Assembly: GCA_964017235.1 (NCBI GenBank)
Contig: OZ024929.1
Location: 64,513,603-64,577,602 of the forward strand
Reading direction: 5' to 3'
From: Sabellastarte sp. h YS-2021
Taxonomy: Eukaryota > Annelida > Polychaeta > Sabellida > Sabellidae
DNA length: 64,000 nucleotides
Shown here: one piece after another, positions 17,927 to 30,100 of the stretch
How positions within the stretch are numbered: position 1 is the first letter of the stretch
How the letters are laid out: each line of letters starts with the position of its first letter
Made by a program: the position numbers and the translations under genes
The notes under the pieces: model-generated
Databases searched by the model: none
Told to the model about the DNA's origin: nothing
What the model saw: only the letters and a program-made list of their open reading frames with translations

Positions 17927-20925
17927 ATGTCCACCCATCAAACGAATAAAGACAAACCGAGAGCACAAAAATGCCGCCATTTTTGTTTTTCCTTTGATTT
18001 ACACAACTATTGCCCTACTTGTAGGGAATCTGGCAAGGGTGATGACCCCTGTGTCACCTTTGAAGCACCCTGTGATATGTGTGCATCTTTTACAGATGAC
18101 CAAATGAACAAAATTCAACACAGGAAATGCTACTTAAAGAAAGAAAAGGCGGATGCTTCTAATGCAAAAGATGATGAACTTGATCTTTTGGGCGAAGGCG
18201 ACGGGGATTCTTTCACTGGTTCAAATGCAGACCTTGAGAGTGCTGCTGACAATCTTTTAGGCGAAGGCGACGGGGATTCTTTCACTGGTTCAAATGCAGA
18301 CCTTGAGAGTGCTGCTGACAATCTTTTACCTCACCCCCCCACCCCCCACCCCCACCCCCCACCCCCCACCCCCCCCATTCTTTCGTAGGGGTCGGTCTTT
18401 ATATGAAGCCATTGTATGAATTCCTTTCCTGTCACTGGGTTTCTCTCTCCATTTAGTAAGCATTACAATCCACAATCTGTTTGACATTAGCATGTTAGAG
18501 ATCAATCCCAATGTAGTAATTAAGAGAATAGTAGTCAAAGTTACTGTCTTTGTAGAATCATGTCAATTGGTGTAAATTGATTATTTAACAAAATACAAAA
18601 TGTACAAAGTACATGTAACAGTTGGCAGAAATTTTGGATTAAAAATGGCCATCACTACTTCTGTTTACATCTCTTCCTCATTTGTAATACCCATTTAAAG
18701 CTGGTTTGTTTGCTTTTCTTATTTAACATAGACCATATAGTAAATAGTCCCTTACAAAGCTTAGCCAGTTCAGCTTTCCATTCATCCACAGTGTACTATC
18801 TACACACACCCCTTTTGCTTCCCAACTATGCATATGTCACACTTTCTTTAAAAGGATTATAGAAATCCCTTGTTTTAATGATAAAGAAAAGAGACAGGCA
18901 TTTTAAACCTGTGTTTATTGGTAGGGTCTTAATTGAACATGTATGTGGAAATGGACAATGGGGACAATTCACAATAGATATGGCCCATCCATTGATTATC
19001 AGTGCCCATGTTAGCCTCTACTCTCCATTGTGTGGTCTCTTGTATAGAGGTTTTTTGTGTCCTTGGGAATGATTTTAGCGGTCTCTGGTCACAACTAAGG
19101 AGTGGTCTCTATTTGGGGTATGTTTCATATCTAAATTTCATTGGGGGGAATAAAAGCGGTCTTAACTAGCAAGTGGTCTCTATTTGAGAGTGGTCACATG
19201 TACAGGTTTGACTGTATTAATTTACAGCAGCAAATGGGTTCCTTCCAGGCATCCATGTTGGAAGCTTTTCAGTCGCTCTGAGAGGAGTTGACTGCTAAAA
19301 AGCAAACAGAGGTGGATCAGACCTCGGTTTCTGCTTCCAAACCTGATACATCTTCCCGTACTGCTGTTAATCTGGACCTACCCCCTCTGAGACATAGAAC
19401 TACCATGCAAACCGAGGATATGGATGTGGACTACGGTCCAGCACTTCCTCCTCGTCTCGGACCTGACCCTCATGATACATCGGATCAGAATGTTGCTATA
19501 TCTGAGTTACCTTCGAAGAAGGTCTCGGATAAACCCAAAAAGGATGGCCACTCTCGCAGTGGGCATGAAATTGAATCCACGTCTGCCTCGGATCAATCTA
19601 ATGAGGAATCTGATGAACCTCGGATCCCATCTCCTAAACGTAAAAGGCACTCTGATAAGAGTAAACACAAATCAAGGTCCAGATATGTGTCATCTTCCTC
19701 AGAGGAGGATCAGTCCTCTGTAGCCAGACACAGGTCTTCTAAGCCCTCTGGGGCTCAGCCCTCAGGGGCTGTTTCTGATCAAGACCTCCCTCAACATGAT
19801 CCAGACCCCCCTTATTATAGGGAAGTAGCTCTGTCGGACAATCCCTCACAGTACGCTGAAGAGGTCGACACTTTTAGGCGCATTCTTTCCCTCCCTGACC
19901 CCAGGGAGTCTATGCCTAGGTCCTCAACTTCAGTCATGGGTCTGGACGATGAGAAAGGCCGTCAAGAGCTCAGACCTAGAGGTCCTTCCTCTATACTTCC
20001 ACTTAGCTCAGTTATCAAGGACGCCTTTGATAAATTTCAACATGACTTTAAGGCTGCTAATTTACCCGAGGGTAAATACATCAAGCCTCCTCCATCCACT
20101 TCTAAGTGGTACAGGGTGGGACAGCCCTGTTATCAGGACAAATATCAGGAGTTGAATACGGATTTCGCCAAAATCTGTATTACTCCTAAACCCTCTGGGG
20201 CCCCTATGGGCAAGGTCCCCCTACCAATTCTTAAAGAATTGGAGCATCAGGCTAGGCAAAATATCTCAACCCTCAATTTCACCGCTGCCTTTGCTAAAAC
20301 TTCTTCTTGCAATGCTTCCCTTGAGAAGTGTCAACATAGCATTAAGTCAACTGTCAAGAAGATTAAGACACAGATCCAGAAAGGTGCCAATCCTGATAAA
20401 GCAGCAAAGCGCGGATATGAGGAAGTCTGTGAGTACATGGATTTTTGGAAGAAGACAGTTCTTATTCAACACAGGGCCCTTACATGCCTCAGCAAATCCC
20501 TAGCCCATATACTCGAGAGGGAACTATATTCTATGGGCAACACCGGCTTGCTTAGGTGCGAAGCCGAAATGACCCTCTTACAACCACAATTGGGGGAAAC
20601 GAGACATCAAGAACTCAGGAACTCGTCCTTTTGGGACCCCTCCTTGTTCCAGTCTCAACTTGTGAAGGAAGGTGAAGACTTCCTCCTCAAAAAAGGCACC
20701 TCTAAAGACTCTCAGGGTTTGCACCCTATCAAAATAAGCCCTTTCGTGGTCCCCACAACAAGAGAAGAGGCTGCTACAGGAAACACCCCTATGGGGGCAA
20801 CTCCTCACAAAGCAGTAACCAATCGTTTTCCTCTGGAAGGGGGAAACCGAACTTCAGAGGCTCCAGGGGTCGTTTTCGAGCCCATCACAGGGGGCAGGGG
20901 GCGTGGAAACCCCTCTCCCCAATGA
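17927..20925 (+). pseudogene. DIRS-B1 gag-like ORF, disrupted
   Basis: The ATG at 17927 opens the Cys/His-rich N-terminus (KCRHFCFS, CPTCRES, DPC, CDMCASF). A 69-bp segment encoding an acidic stretch is duplicated in tandem at 18185-18322. After that the frame runs into a C-rich tract and a foreign segment (18322-19217). Gag-like coding resumes at about 19218, meets a TGA (CGA in B2) near 19277, then is open from about 19288 to 20925. The later part has Ser-rich acidic, Arg/Lys-rich and helical regions and matches B2 closely. Small indels near 20720 and 20890 move the end out of frame. It is not functional. Confidence 0.85.
18322..19217. other. Foreign segment in DIRS-B1 gag, starting in a C-rich tract
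   Basis: Compared with B2 (40219-40362), about 130 bp of gag is missing and about 890 bp of unrelated sequence is present. It begins with a run of (C5-8)A repeats at 18330-18378. It ends with ggtctctatttgagagtggtc and acaggtttgactgta, a sequence that resembles the end of an invertebrate MITE. I see no matching opposite end. An open frame at 18878-19072 has no recognisable domain. Confidence 0.65.
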
Positions 20926-21001
20926 CTCTTTAAAAGCCTCCCTCAGTCCACCAGTAGGAGGTCGCCTCCGTTCTTTCAGAAGAGACTGACAAACAAACAA
21001 A

Positions 21002-22968
21002 TGTTCTACAAACGTGTTAAACATTATCACCAATGGCTACGTACTGCCATTCCTTTCAAAGCCAAATATGGTCAGATTCCCTCTGATCCTGTCAGAGTAC
21101 AAGGCCCATCAAAAAGACCAAGCCCTGGCCACTTGTATCTAGTCTCTTCTGTCAAAGAACGCAATCGAAAGGGTGGAAAATGTAAAATCTCTTGGGTTTT
21201 ACAGTCGCCTGTTCCTAGTACCCAAGCCTCACCAAAGGTGGAGGCCAGTCATAGACCTAAGCAGGCTCAGCAGGCTGTAGAAAAGTTCAAAATGGAAACT
21301 CCAGAGTCCATTAGGACCTCCCTGATTCCCGGGGAATGGGTATCGTCGAAAGATCTGTCGGACACTTACCTGCACATCCCCATCCATCCAAACTCAAGGA
21401 AATACCTAAGGTTTTGCTACAAGTCACAGGTGTTCCAGTTCACCTCCCTCCCATTCGGACTAGCCACAGCCCCCCAGGTCTTTACAATGATTGTAAAGGA
21501 AGTGAAACTAATGGCTCTCTCCAGAGGACACAGACTTCACCAATACCTGGACGACTGGCTGATCAGGTCCCAGTCTCAGGAGGAAGCCCAAGTGAACACT
21601 CAGGCAGTGGTAGACCTAACCCAGTCCTTGGGGTGGATAATAAATCAGGAAAAATCAGAACTGAAACCTACTCAGGTGTTTTCGTTCGTGGGCTACGAAT
21701 ACCATCTAGATTCAGCCCTTGTAAAACCCACTCAAGAGAGATGGCTCAAACTTCAGGATTTGATCCTAAGACTCAAGTCAAAACATGTTTTGACTGCAAG
21801 ATGTTTGGTGTCGCTAATTGGGTTGCTTGCCTCAACGGAGAAAATGGTCCCGGAGGGACGCCTTCACATGAGGCCCTTTCAGTTTCATCTCAAGGAGCAC
21901 TGGAGATATCCTCAGTCGCTGGACAGTCTCCTTCCTTGGACAGAAGCCATTGCAGCCCACCTAGACTGGTGGCAAAATCCCTCAAACGTGATGAAAGGTG
22001 CAGACCTTCATCCCAAAGACCACAGTATCCAACTCTTTACCGACGCCTCTAACGAAGGTTGGGGCGCTCACTTAGATCAAAATTCTACAAAGGGTCTGCG
22101 GTCAGATCGGGAAAAAAGGCTACACATAAACGTCCTAGAATTGAAGGCGGTCTCACTGGCCCTTCGAAACTTCAAGGACCAGTGCCAGAACCAAACAGTG
22201 CTAGTTGCAACGGACAACTCAACAGTGGTAGCCTACATAAACAAACAAGGAGGAACTCACTCAGCAGAGATGTGTGCTCTCCTGTGGAAGATTATGACCT
22301 GGTGCCATCACATAACATTGAAAGCCAGACACATTCCAGGGTGCCTGAATGTGATGGCCGACCTGCTATCCCGGTCAAACCAAGTGCAGTCAACAGAATG
22401 GTCACTACATCCGCAGGTATTCAAACAAATCTACCAAAAGTGGTTCACACCTCATGTAGACTTATTTGCCACTCATCTGAACCACAAACTTCCACTGTAC
22501 GTATCTCCTGTCCCAGACCCAAAGGCTTGGGACATAGATGCTCTGAACATAAACTGGACGAGTCTCACTGCCTATGCTTACCCTCCTACGGCTCTCCTTC
22601 ACAAGGTGATCCAAAAGATCAAGCAATGCCAGTGCCTGATCATCGTAATAGCCCCAGGCTGGCCAGGGATGCCCTGGTTTTGGGACCTAGTGCAGTTCAC
22701 AACAGAGATCCCACTACAACTCCCAGTGTCAACGACCCTACTCAAACAGTCCCACAAGTATGTGTTCCACAACAACCGACAACAGCTCAACCTCCACGCC
22801 TGGTGTCTAGGAGCGGACAACTCCAAGAACAAGGCTTCTCTGTGGAGGTGGCAGAGAGAATTTCTGCTCCTCAGCGATCATCAACAAGGACCATCTACAA
22901 GTCAAAGTGGGCCCTATTTGAAAAATGGTGCAGAGAAAATTCGGTGGATTTCTCCACTCCATCTGTGA
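21002..22968 (+). pseudogene. DIRS-B1 RT / RNase H / MT-like ORF, N-terminal part frameshifted
   Basis: The N-terminal RT region is in a different frame (from about 21002) and has a stop near 21139. A 7-bp loss near 21270 puts the rest in the frame open to 22968. That part carries LPFGLATAP, YLDDW (about 21543), FVGYEY, the RNase H motifs FTDAS, LELKA, ATDNS and ARHIPG, then the MT-like DLFA, YAYPP and APGWP. Most catalytic residues are kept, but the frame is broken before RT motif A. Its order and overlap with the recombinase are as in DIRS-A. Confidence 0.85.
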
Positions 22969-23722
22969 AACAAATCTCAGATTTTTTCATGTACCTGTAC
23001 CAAGACCTAAACAGGCGCCCCTCGACCATTGATGGTTACAGGACTGCAATCGTTGACACTTTGGGCCCAACGGCCCACCCTATTGCACACAATGGGTCGC
23101 AAACAAAGTATCTAATCTAGGCCAGTGGGAAACGGTCGCCTTGTTCCCTTCTTCTGATTTCATAGCCAAAAACCAACTAGCAAGAGAAGGTTCTCAAAGT
23201 GTGTCCCCGGTGACTATTCCTGCTTTGACTACCATTGTAGATAGACAATTCAAAGAAGACAGGACCCTGTGTCTGGTGCGGGCCCTGAGGTACTATTTGG
23301 ATCGAACCAAAGACCTGAGAGGGTCTCGATGCCTCCTTTTCATCTCTTTCAAGAAAGGACATACCTCAGACATCAGACCCGCTACTCTCTCTTCCTGGTT
23401 GAAACAAACCATCCTACTTTGTTATAAACAAGCAGACCAACAAGCCTTGGACTTGGTCCAAGTTAAAGCGCATGACATCTGGGCCGTCGCGGCCTCTAAG
23501 GCCTTTTACGGTGGGGTATCGGTGGACCAAATCATGCAAGCCTGTCACTGGAAAGCTCACAACACATTTACAAATTTTTACCTAAAAGACCTTACTTGGT
23601 CAGACAACGACAACAATATGTATCTGGGACCCGTGCTGGCGGCACAACAAGTCCTAGATCCTTCCCCTCAGACCAGTTGTCCTCGGAAAGAAAAAAGGGG
23701 GGAGTCTAATCCCAGGATCTAG
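22860..23722 (+). pseudogene. DIRS-B1 tyrosine recombinase, inactivated
   Basis: The N-terminal core-binding part is open to about 23085. About 225 bp found in B2 and B3 are then missing, including the segment with the first catalytic Arg (SGKRRSEIHAW). The rest is open to 23722 but has HDIWAV instead of HDIRAF, so the second Arg is replaced by Trp. The final HW and Tyr motifs (CHWKAHNTFTNFYLKD) remain. Two of the catalytic positions are lost, so this copy cannot be active. Confidence 0.88.
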
Positions 23723-24164
23723 GTATTCTTTTACCTTCAAGATGTTACGGGTAAGGTCATTTTGTTTTTTAGTTTATCAAAGTAATTTGTATTAAGGATT
23801 TATTAAGTTGTCATTGTCCGGTGGATACTATGGATTTGACTTCGTTACGCTGCCGCCGCCGCAGAGAGATTTCCGAGAGATTTCACCGTTACCGCTCTTC
23901 TCAAATTTGCAGGATATATTCATAGCCATAAAATCTTGCCTAGGAATATTTTTGGCCTCATTTTGAAAAATAAGATGGCCGCGACGGGCGTTTTTCGACT
24001 TTAAACAAGGACTTTTGGTGGCCCTCTAGAGCAAAGGGTATTATAGGTAGAGATCTCAAATTCGCAGGATATGTTCCTCATTATAAAATCTTGACTGGGA
24101 ATATTTTTGGCCTCATTTTGAAAAACAAGATGGCCGCCACAGGCGTTTCTTTGCAGTCATGAAA

Positions 24165-27100
24165 AGTGCTTATATCTCCCTTATTATTGGTCCTAGAGGT
24201 TTGGGATGGTAAACCAACCTATAGGAAATCATTTGCTGGGAATCTTTTGGTGTGGTCAGATTTGACCTTGGACTGACCTTGGACCCCTCCTTCAAGGTCA
24301 AACGAGCATAGCCAAACTTAAAAGTGCTTATAACTCGCTTATTATTGGTCCTAGAGGTTTGGGATGGTAAACCAACCTATAGGAAATCATGGCCTGGGAA
24401 TCTTTTGGTGCGGTCGGATTTGACCTTGGACCCCTCCTTCAAGGTCAAACGAGGATAGCCAAACTTAAAAGTGCTTATAACTCGCTTATTATTGGTCCTA
24501 GAGGTTTGGGATGGTAAAACAACCTATAGGAAATCATGGGCTGGGAATCTTTTGGTGTGGTCAGATTTGACCTTCGACCCCTCCTTCAAGGTCAAATGAG
24601 GATAGCCAAACTTAAAAGTGCTTATAACTCGCTTATTATTGGTCCTAGAGGTTTGAGATGGTAAACCAACCTATAGGAAATCATGGGCTGGGAGTCTTTT
24701 GGTGTGGTCGGATTTGACCTTGGACCCCTCCTTCAAGGTCAAACGAGCATAGCCAAACTTAAAAGTGCTTATAACTCGCTTATTATTGGTCGTAGAGGTT
24801 TAGGATGGTAAACCAACCTATAGGAAATCATGGGCTGGGAATCTTTTGGTGTGGTCGGATTTGACCTTGGACCCCTCCTTCAAGGTCAAATGAGGATAGC
24901 CAAACTTAAAAGTGCTTATAACTTGCGTATCATTGGTCCTAGAGGTTTGGGATGGTAAACCAACCTATAGGAAATCATGGGCTGGGAATCTTTTGGTGTG
25001 GTCAGATTTGACCTTGGACCCCTCCTTCAAGGTCAAACGAGGATAGCCAAACTTAAAAGTGCTTATAACTCACTTACTATTGGTCGTAGAGGTTTAGGAT
25101 GGTAAACCAACCTACAGGAAATCATGGGCTGGGAATCTTTTGGTGTGGTCGGATTTGGCGTTGGACTCCTCCTTCAAGGTTAAATGAGGATAGCCAAACT
25201 TAAAAGTGCTTATAACTCGCTTATTATTGGTCCTAGAGGTTTGAGATGGTAAACCAACCTATAGGAAATCATGGGCTGGGAATCTTTTGGTGTGGTCAGA
25301 TTTGACCTTGGACCCCTCCTTCAAGGTCAAATGAGGATAGCCAAACTTAAAAGTGCTTATAACTCACTTACTATTGGTCGTAGAGGTTTAGGATGGTAAA
25401 CCAACCTACAGGAAATCATGGGCTGGGAATCTTTTGGTGTGGTCGGATTTGGCGTTGGACTCCTCCTTCAAGGTTAAATGAGGATAGCCAAACTTAAAAG
25501 TGCTTATAACTCGCTTATTATTGGTCCTAGAGGTTTGAGATGGTAAACCAACCTATAGGAAATCATGGCCTGGGAATCTTTTGGTGTGGTCGGATTTGAC
25601 CTTGGACCCCTCCTTCAAGGTCAAATGAGGATAGCCAAACTTAAAAGTGCTTATAACTCGCTTATTATTGGTCGTAGAGGTTTAGGATGGTAAACCAACC
25701 TACAGGAAATCATGGGCTGGGAGTCTTTTGGTGTGGTTGGATTTTGCGTTGGACTCCTCCTTCAATGTTAAATGAGGATAGCCAAACTAAAAAGTGCTTA
25801 TAACTCGCTTATTATTGGTCCTAGAGGCTTGAGACGGTAAACCAACCTATAGGAAATCATGGGCTGGGAGTCTTTTGGTGTGGTCGGATTTGACCTTGGA
25901 CCCCTCCTTCAAGGTCAAACGGGGATAGCCAAACTTAAAAGTGCTTATAACTTGCTTATTATTGGTCCTAGAGGTTTGGGATGGTAAAACGACCTATAGG
26001 AAATCATGGGCTGGGAATCTTTTGGTGTGGTCAGATTTGACCTTGGACCCCTCCTTCAAGGTCAAATGAGGATAGCCAAACTTAGAAGTGCTTATAACTC
26101 GCTTATTATTGGTCCTAGAGGTTTGAGATGGTAAACCAACCTATAGGAAATCATGGGCTGGGAGTCTTTTGGTGTGGTCGGATTTGACCTTGGACCCCTC
26201 CTTCAAGGTCAAACGAGGATAGCCAAACTTAAAATTGCTTATAACTCGCTTATTATTGGTCCTAGAGGTTTGGGATGGTAAACCAACCTATTGGAAATCA
26301 TGGGCTGGGAATCTTTTGGTGTGGTCGGATTTGACCTTGGACCCCTCCTCCAAGGTCCAACGAGCATAGCCAAACTTAAAAGTGCTTATAACTCGCTTAT
26401 TATTGGTCCTAGAGGTTTGGGATGGTAAACCAACCTATAGGAAATCATGGGCTGGGAATCTTTTGGTGTGGTCGGATTTGACCTTGGACCCCTCCTTCAA
26501 GGTCAAATGAGGATAGCCAAACTTAAAAGTGCTTATAACTTGCGTATCATTGGTCCTAGAGGTTTGGGATGGTAAACCAACCTATAGGAAATCATGGGCT
26601 GGGAATCTTTTGGTGTGGTCAGATTTGACCTTGGACCCCTCCTTCAAGGTCAAACGAGGATAGCCAAACTTAAAAGTGCTTATAACTCACTTACTATTGG
26701 TCGTAGAGGTTTAGGATGGTAAACCAACCTACAGGAAATCATGGGCTGGGAATCTTTTGGTGTGGTTGGATTTGGCGTTGGACTCCTCCTTCAAGGTTAA
26801 ATGAGGATAGCCAAACTTAAAAGTGCTTATAACTCGCTTATTATTGGTCCTAGAGGTTTGAGATGGTAAACCAACCTATAGGAAATCATGGGCTGGGAAT
26901 CTTTTGGTGTGGTCAGATTTGACCTTGGACCCCTCCTTCAAGGTCAAACGAGGATAGCCAAACTTAAAAGTGCTTATAACTCACTTACTATTGGTCGTAG
27001 AGGTTTAGGATGGTAAACCAACCTACAGGAAATCATGGGCTGGGAATCTTTTGGTGTGGTCGGATTTGGCGTTGGACTCCTCCTTCAAGGTTAAATGAGG

Positions 27101-30100
27101 ATAGCCAAACTTAAAAGTGCTTATAACTCGCTTATTATTGGTCCTAGAGGTTTGAGATGGTAAACCAACCTATAGGAAATCATGGCCTGGGAATCTTTTG
27201 GTGTGGTCGGATTTGACCTTGGACCCCTCCTTCAAGGTCAAATGAGGATAGCCAAACTTAAAAGTGCTTATAACTCGCTTATTATTGGTCGTAGAGGTTT
27301 AGGATGGTAAACCAACCTACAGGAAATCATGGGCTGGGAGTCTTTTGGTGTGGTTGGATTTTGCGTTGGACTCCTCCTTCAATGTTAAATGAGGATAGCC
27401 AAACTAAAAAGTGCTTATAACTCGCTTATTATTGGTCCTAGAGGCTTGAGACGGTAAACCAACCTATAGGAAATCATGGGCTGGGAGTCTTTTGGTGTGG
27501 TCGGATTTGACCTTGGACCCCTCCTTCAAGGTCAAACGGGGATAGCCAAACTTAAAAGTGCTTATAACTTGCTTATTATTGGTCCTAGAGGTTTGGGATG
27601 GTAAAACGACCTATAGGAAATCATGGGCTGGGAATCTTTTGGTGTGGTCAGATTTGACCTTGGACCCCTCCTTCAAGGTCAAATGAGGATAGCCAAACTT
27701 AGAAGTGCTTATAACTCGCTTATTATTGGTCCTAGAGGTTTGAGATGGTAAACCAACCTATAGGAAATCATGGGCTGGGAGTCTTTTGGTGTGGTCGGAT
27801 TTGACCTTGGACCCCTCCTTCAAGGTCAAACGAGGATAGCCAAACTTAAAATTGCTTATAACTCGCTTATTATTGGTCCTAGAGGTTTGGGATGGTAAAC
27901 CAACCTATTGGAAATCATGGGCTGGGAATCTTTTGGTGTGGTCGGATTTGACCTTGGACCCCTCCTTCAAGGTCCAACGAGCATAGCCAAACTTAAAAGT
28001 GCTTATAACTCGCTTATTATTGGTCCTAGAGGTTTGGGATGGTAAACCAACCTATAGGAAATCATGGGCTGGGAATCTTTTGGTGTGGTCGGATTTGACC
28101 TTAGACCCCTCCTTTAAGGTCAAACGAGGATAGCCAAACTTAAAAGCGCTTATAACTCGCTTATTATTGGTCCTAGAGGTTTGGGATGGTAAAACAACCT
28201 GTAGGAAATCATGGGCTGGGAATCTTTTGGTGTGGTCAGATTTGACCTTCGACCCCTCCTTCAAGGTCAAATGAGGATAGCCAAAGATAAAAGTGCTTAT
28301 AACTCGCTTATTATTGGTCCTAGAGTTTTGAGATGGTAAACCAACCTATAGGAAATCATGGGCTGGGAGTCTTTTGGTGTGGTCGGATTTGACCTTGGAC
28401 CCCTCCTTCAAGGTCAAACGAGCATAGCCAAACTTAAAAGTGCTTATAACTCGCTTATTATTGGTCGTAGAGGTTTAGGATGGTAAACCAACCTATAGGA
28501 AATCATGGGCTGGGAATCTTTTGGTGTGGTCGGATTTGACCTTGGACCCCTCCTTCAAGGTTAAATGAGGATAGCCAAACTTAAAAGTGCTTATAACTTG
28601 CGTATCATTGGTCCTAGAGGTTTGGGATGGTAAACCAACCTATAGGAAATCATGGGCCGGGAATCTTTTGGTGTGGTCGGATTTGACCTTGGACCCCTCC
28701 TTCAAGGTCAAACGGGGATAGCCAAACTTAAAAGTGCTTATAACTTGCTTATTATTGGTCCTAGAGGTTTGAGATGGTAAACCAACCTATAGGAAATCAT
28801 GGGCTGGGAATCTTTTGGTGTGGTCAGATTTGACCTTGGACCCCTCCTTCAAGGTCAAACGAGGATAGCCAAACTTAAAAGTGCTTATAACTCACTTACT
28901 ATTGGTCGTAGAGGTTTAGGATGGTAAACCAACCTACAGGAAATCATGGGCTGGGAATCTTTTGGTGTGGTTGGATTTGGCGTTGGACTCCTCCTTCAAG
29001 GTTAAATGAGGATAGCCAAACTTAAAAGTGCTTATAACTCGCTTATTATTGGTCCTAGAGGTTTGAGATGGTAAACCAACCTATAAGAAATCATGGGCTG
29101 GGAGTCTTTTGGTGTTGTCGGATTTGACCTTGGACCCCTCCTTCAAGGTCAAACGGGGATAGCCAAACTTAAAAGTGCTTATAACTTGCTTATTATTGGT
29201 CCTATAGGTTTGGGATGGTAAACCAACCTATAGGAAATCATGGGCTGGGAATCTTTTGGTGTGGTCAGATTTGACCTTGGACCCCTCCTTCAAGGTCAAA
29301 TGAGCATAGCCAAACTTAAAAGTGCTTATAACTCGCTTATTATTGGTCCTAGAGGTTTGGGATGGTAAACCAAACCTATAGGAAATCATGGCCTGGGAAT
29401 CTTTTGGTGTGGTCGGATTTGACCTTGGACCCCTCCTTCAAGGTCAAATGAGGATAGCCAAACTTAAAAGTGCTTATAACTCGCTTATTATTGGTCGTAG
29501 AGGTTTAGGATGGTAAACCAACCTACAGGAAATCATGGGCTGGGAGTCTTTTGGTGTGGTTGGATTTTGCGTTGGGCTCCTCCTTCAATGTTAAATGAGG
29601 ATAGCCAAACTAAAAAGTGCTTATAACTCGCTTATTATTGGTCCTAGAGGTTTGAGACGGTAAACCAACCTATAGGAAATCATGGGCTGGGAGTCTTTTG
29701 GTGTGGTCGGATTTGACCTTGGACCCCTCCTTCAAGGTCAAACGGGGATAGCCAAACTTAAAAGTGCTTATAACTTGCTTATTGTTGGTCCTAGAGGTTT
29801 GGGATGGTAAAACGACCTATAGGAAATCATGGGCTGGGAATCTTTTGGTGTGGTCAGATTTGACCTTGGACCCCTCCTTCAAGGTCAAATGAGGATAGCC
29901 AAACTTAGAAGTGCTTATAACTCGCTTATTATTGGTCCTAGAGGTTTGAGATGGTAAACCAACCTATAGGAAATCATGGGCTGGGAGTCTTTTGGTGTGG
30001 TCGGATTTGACCTTGGACCCCTCCTTCAAGGTCAAACGAGCATAGCCAAACATAAAAGTGCTTATAACTCGCTTATTATTGGTCGTAGAGGTTTAGGATG

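Noticed and set aside
21336-22052. 238-codon ORF inside the B1 RT region
   Set aside because: Alternative frame of the RT coding sequence, without motifs. The same applies to 42132-42836 and 42879-43247 in B2.
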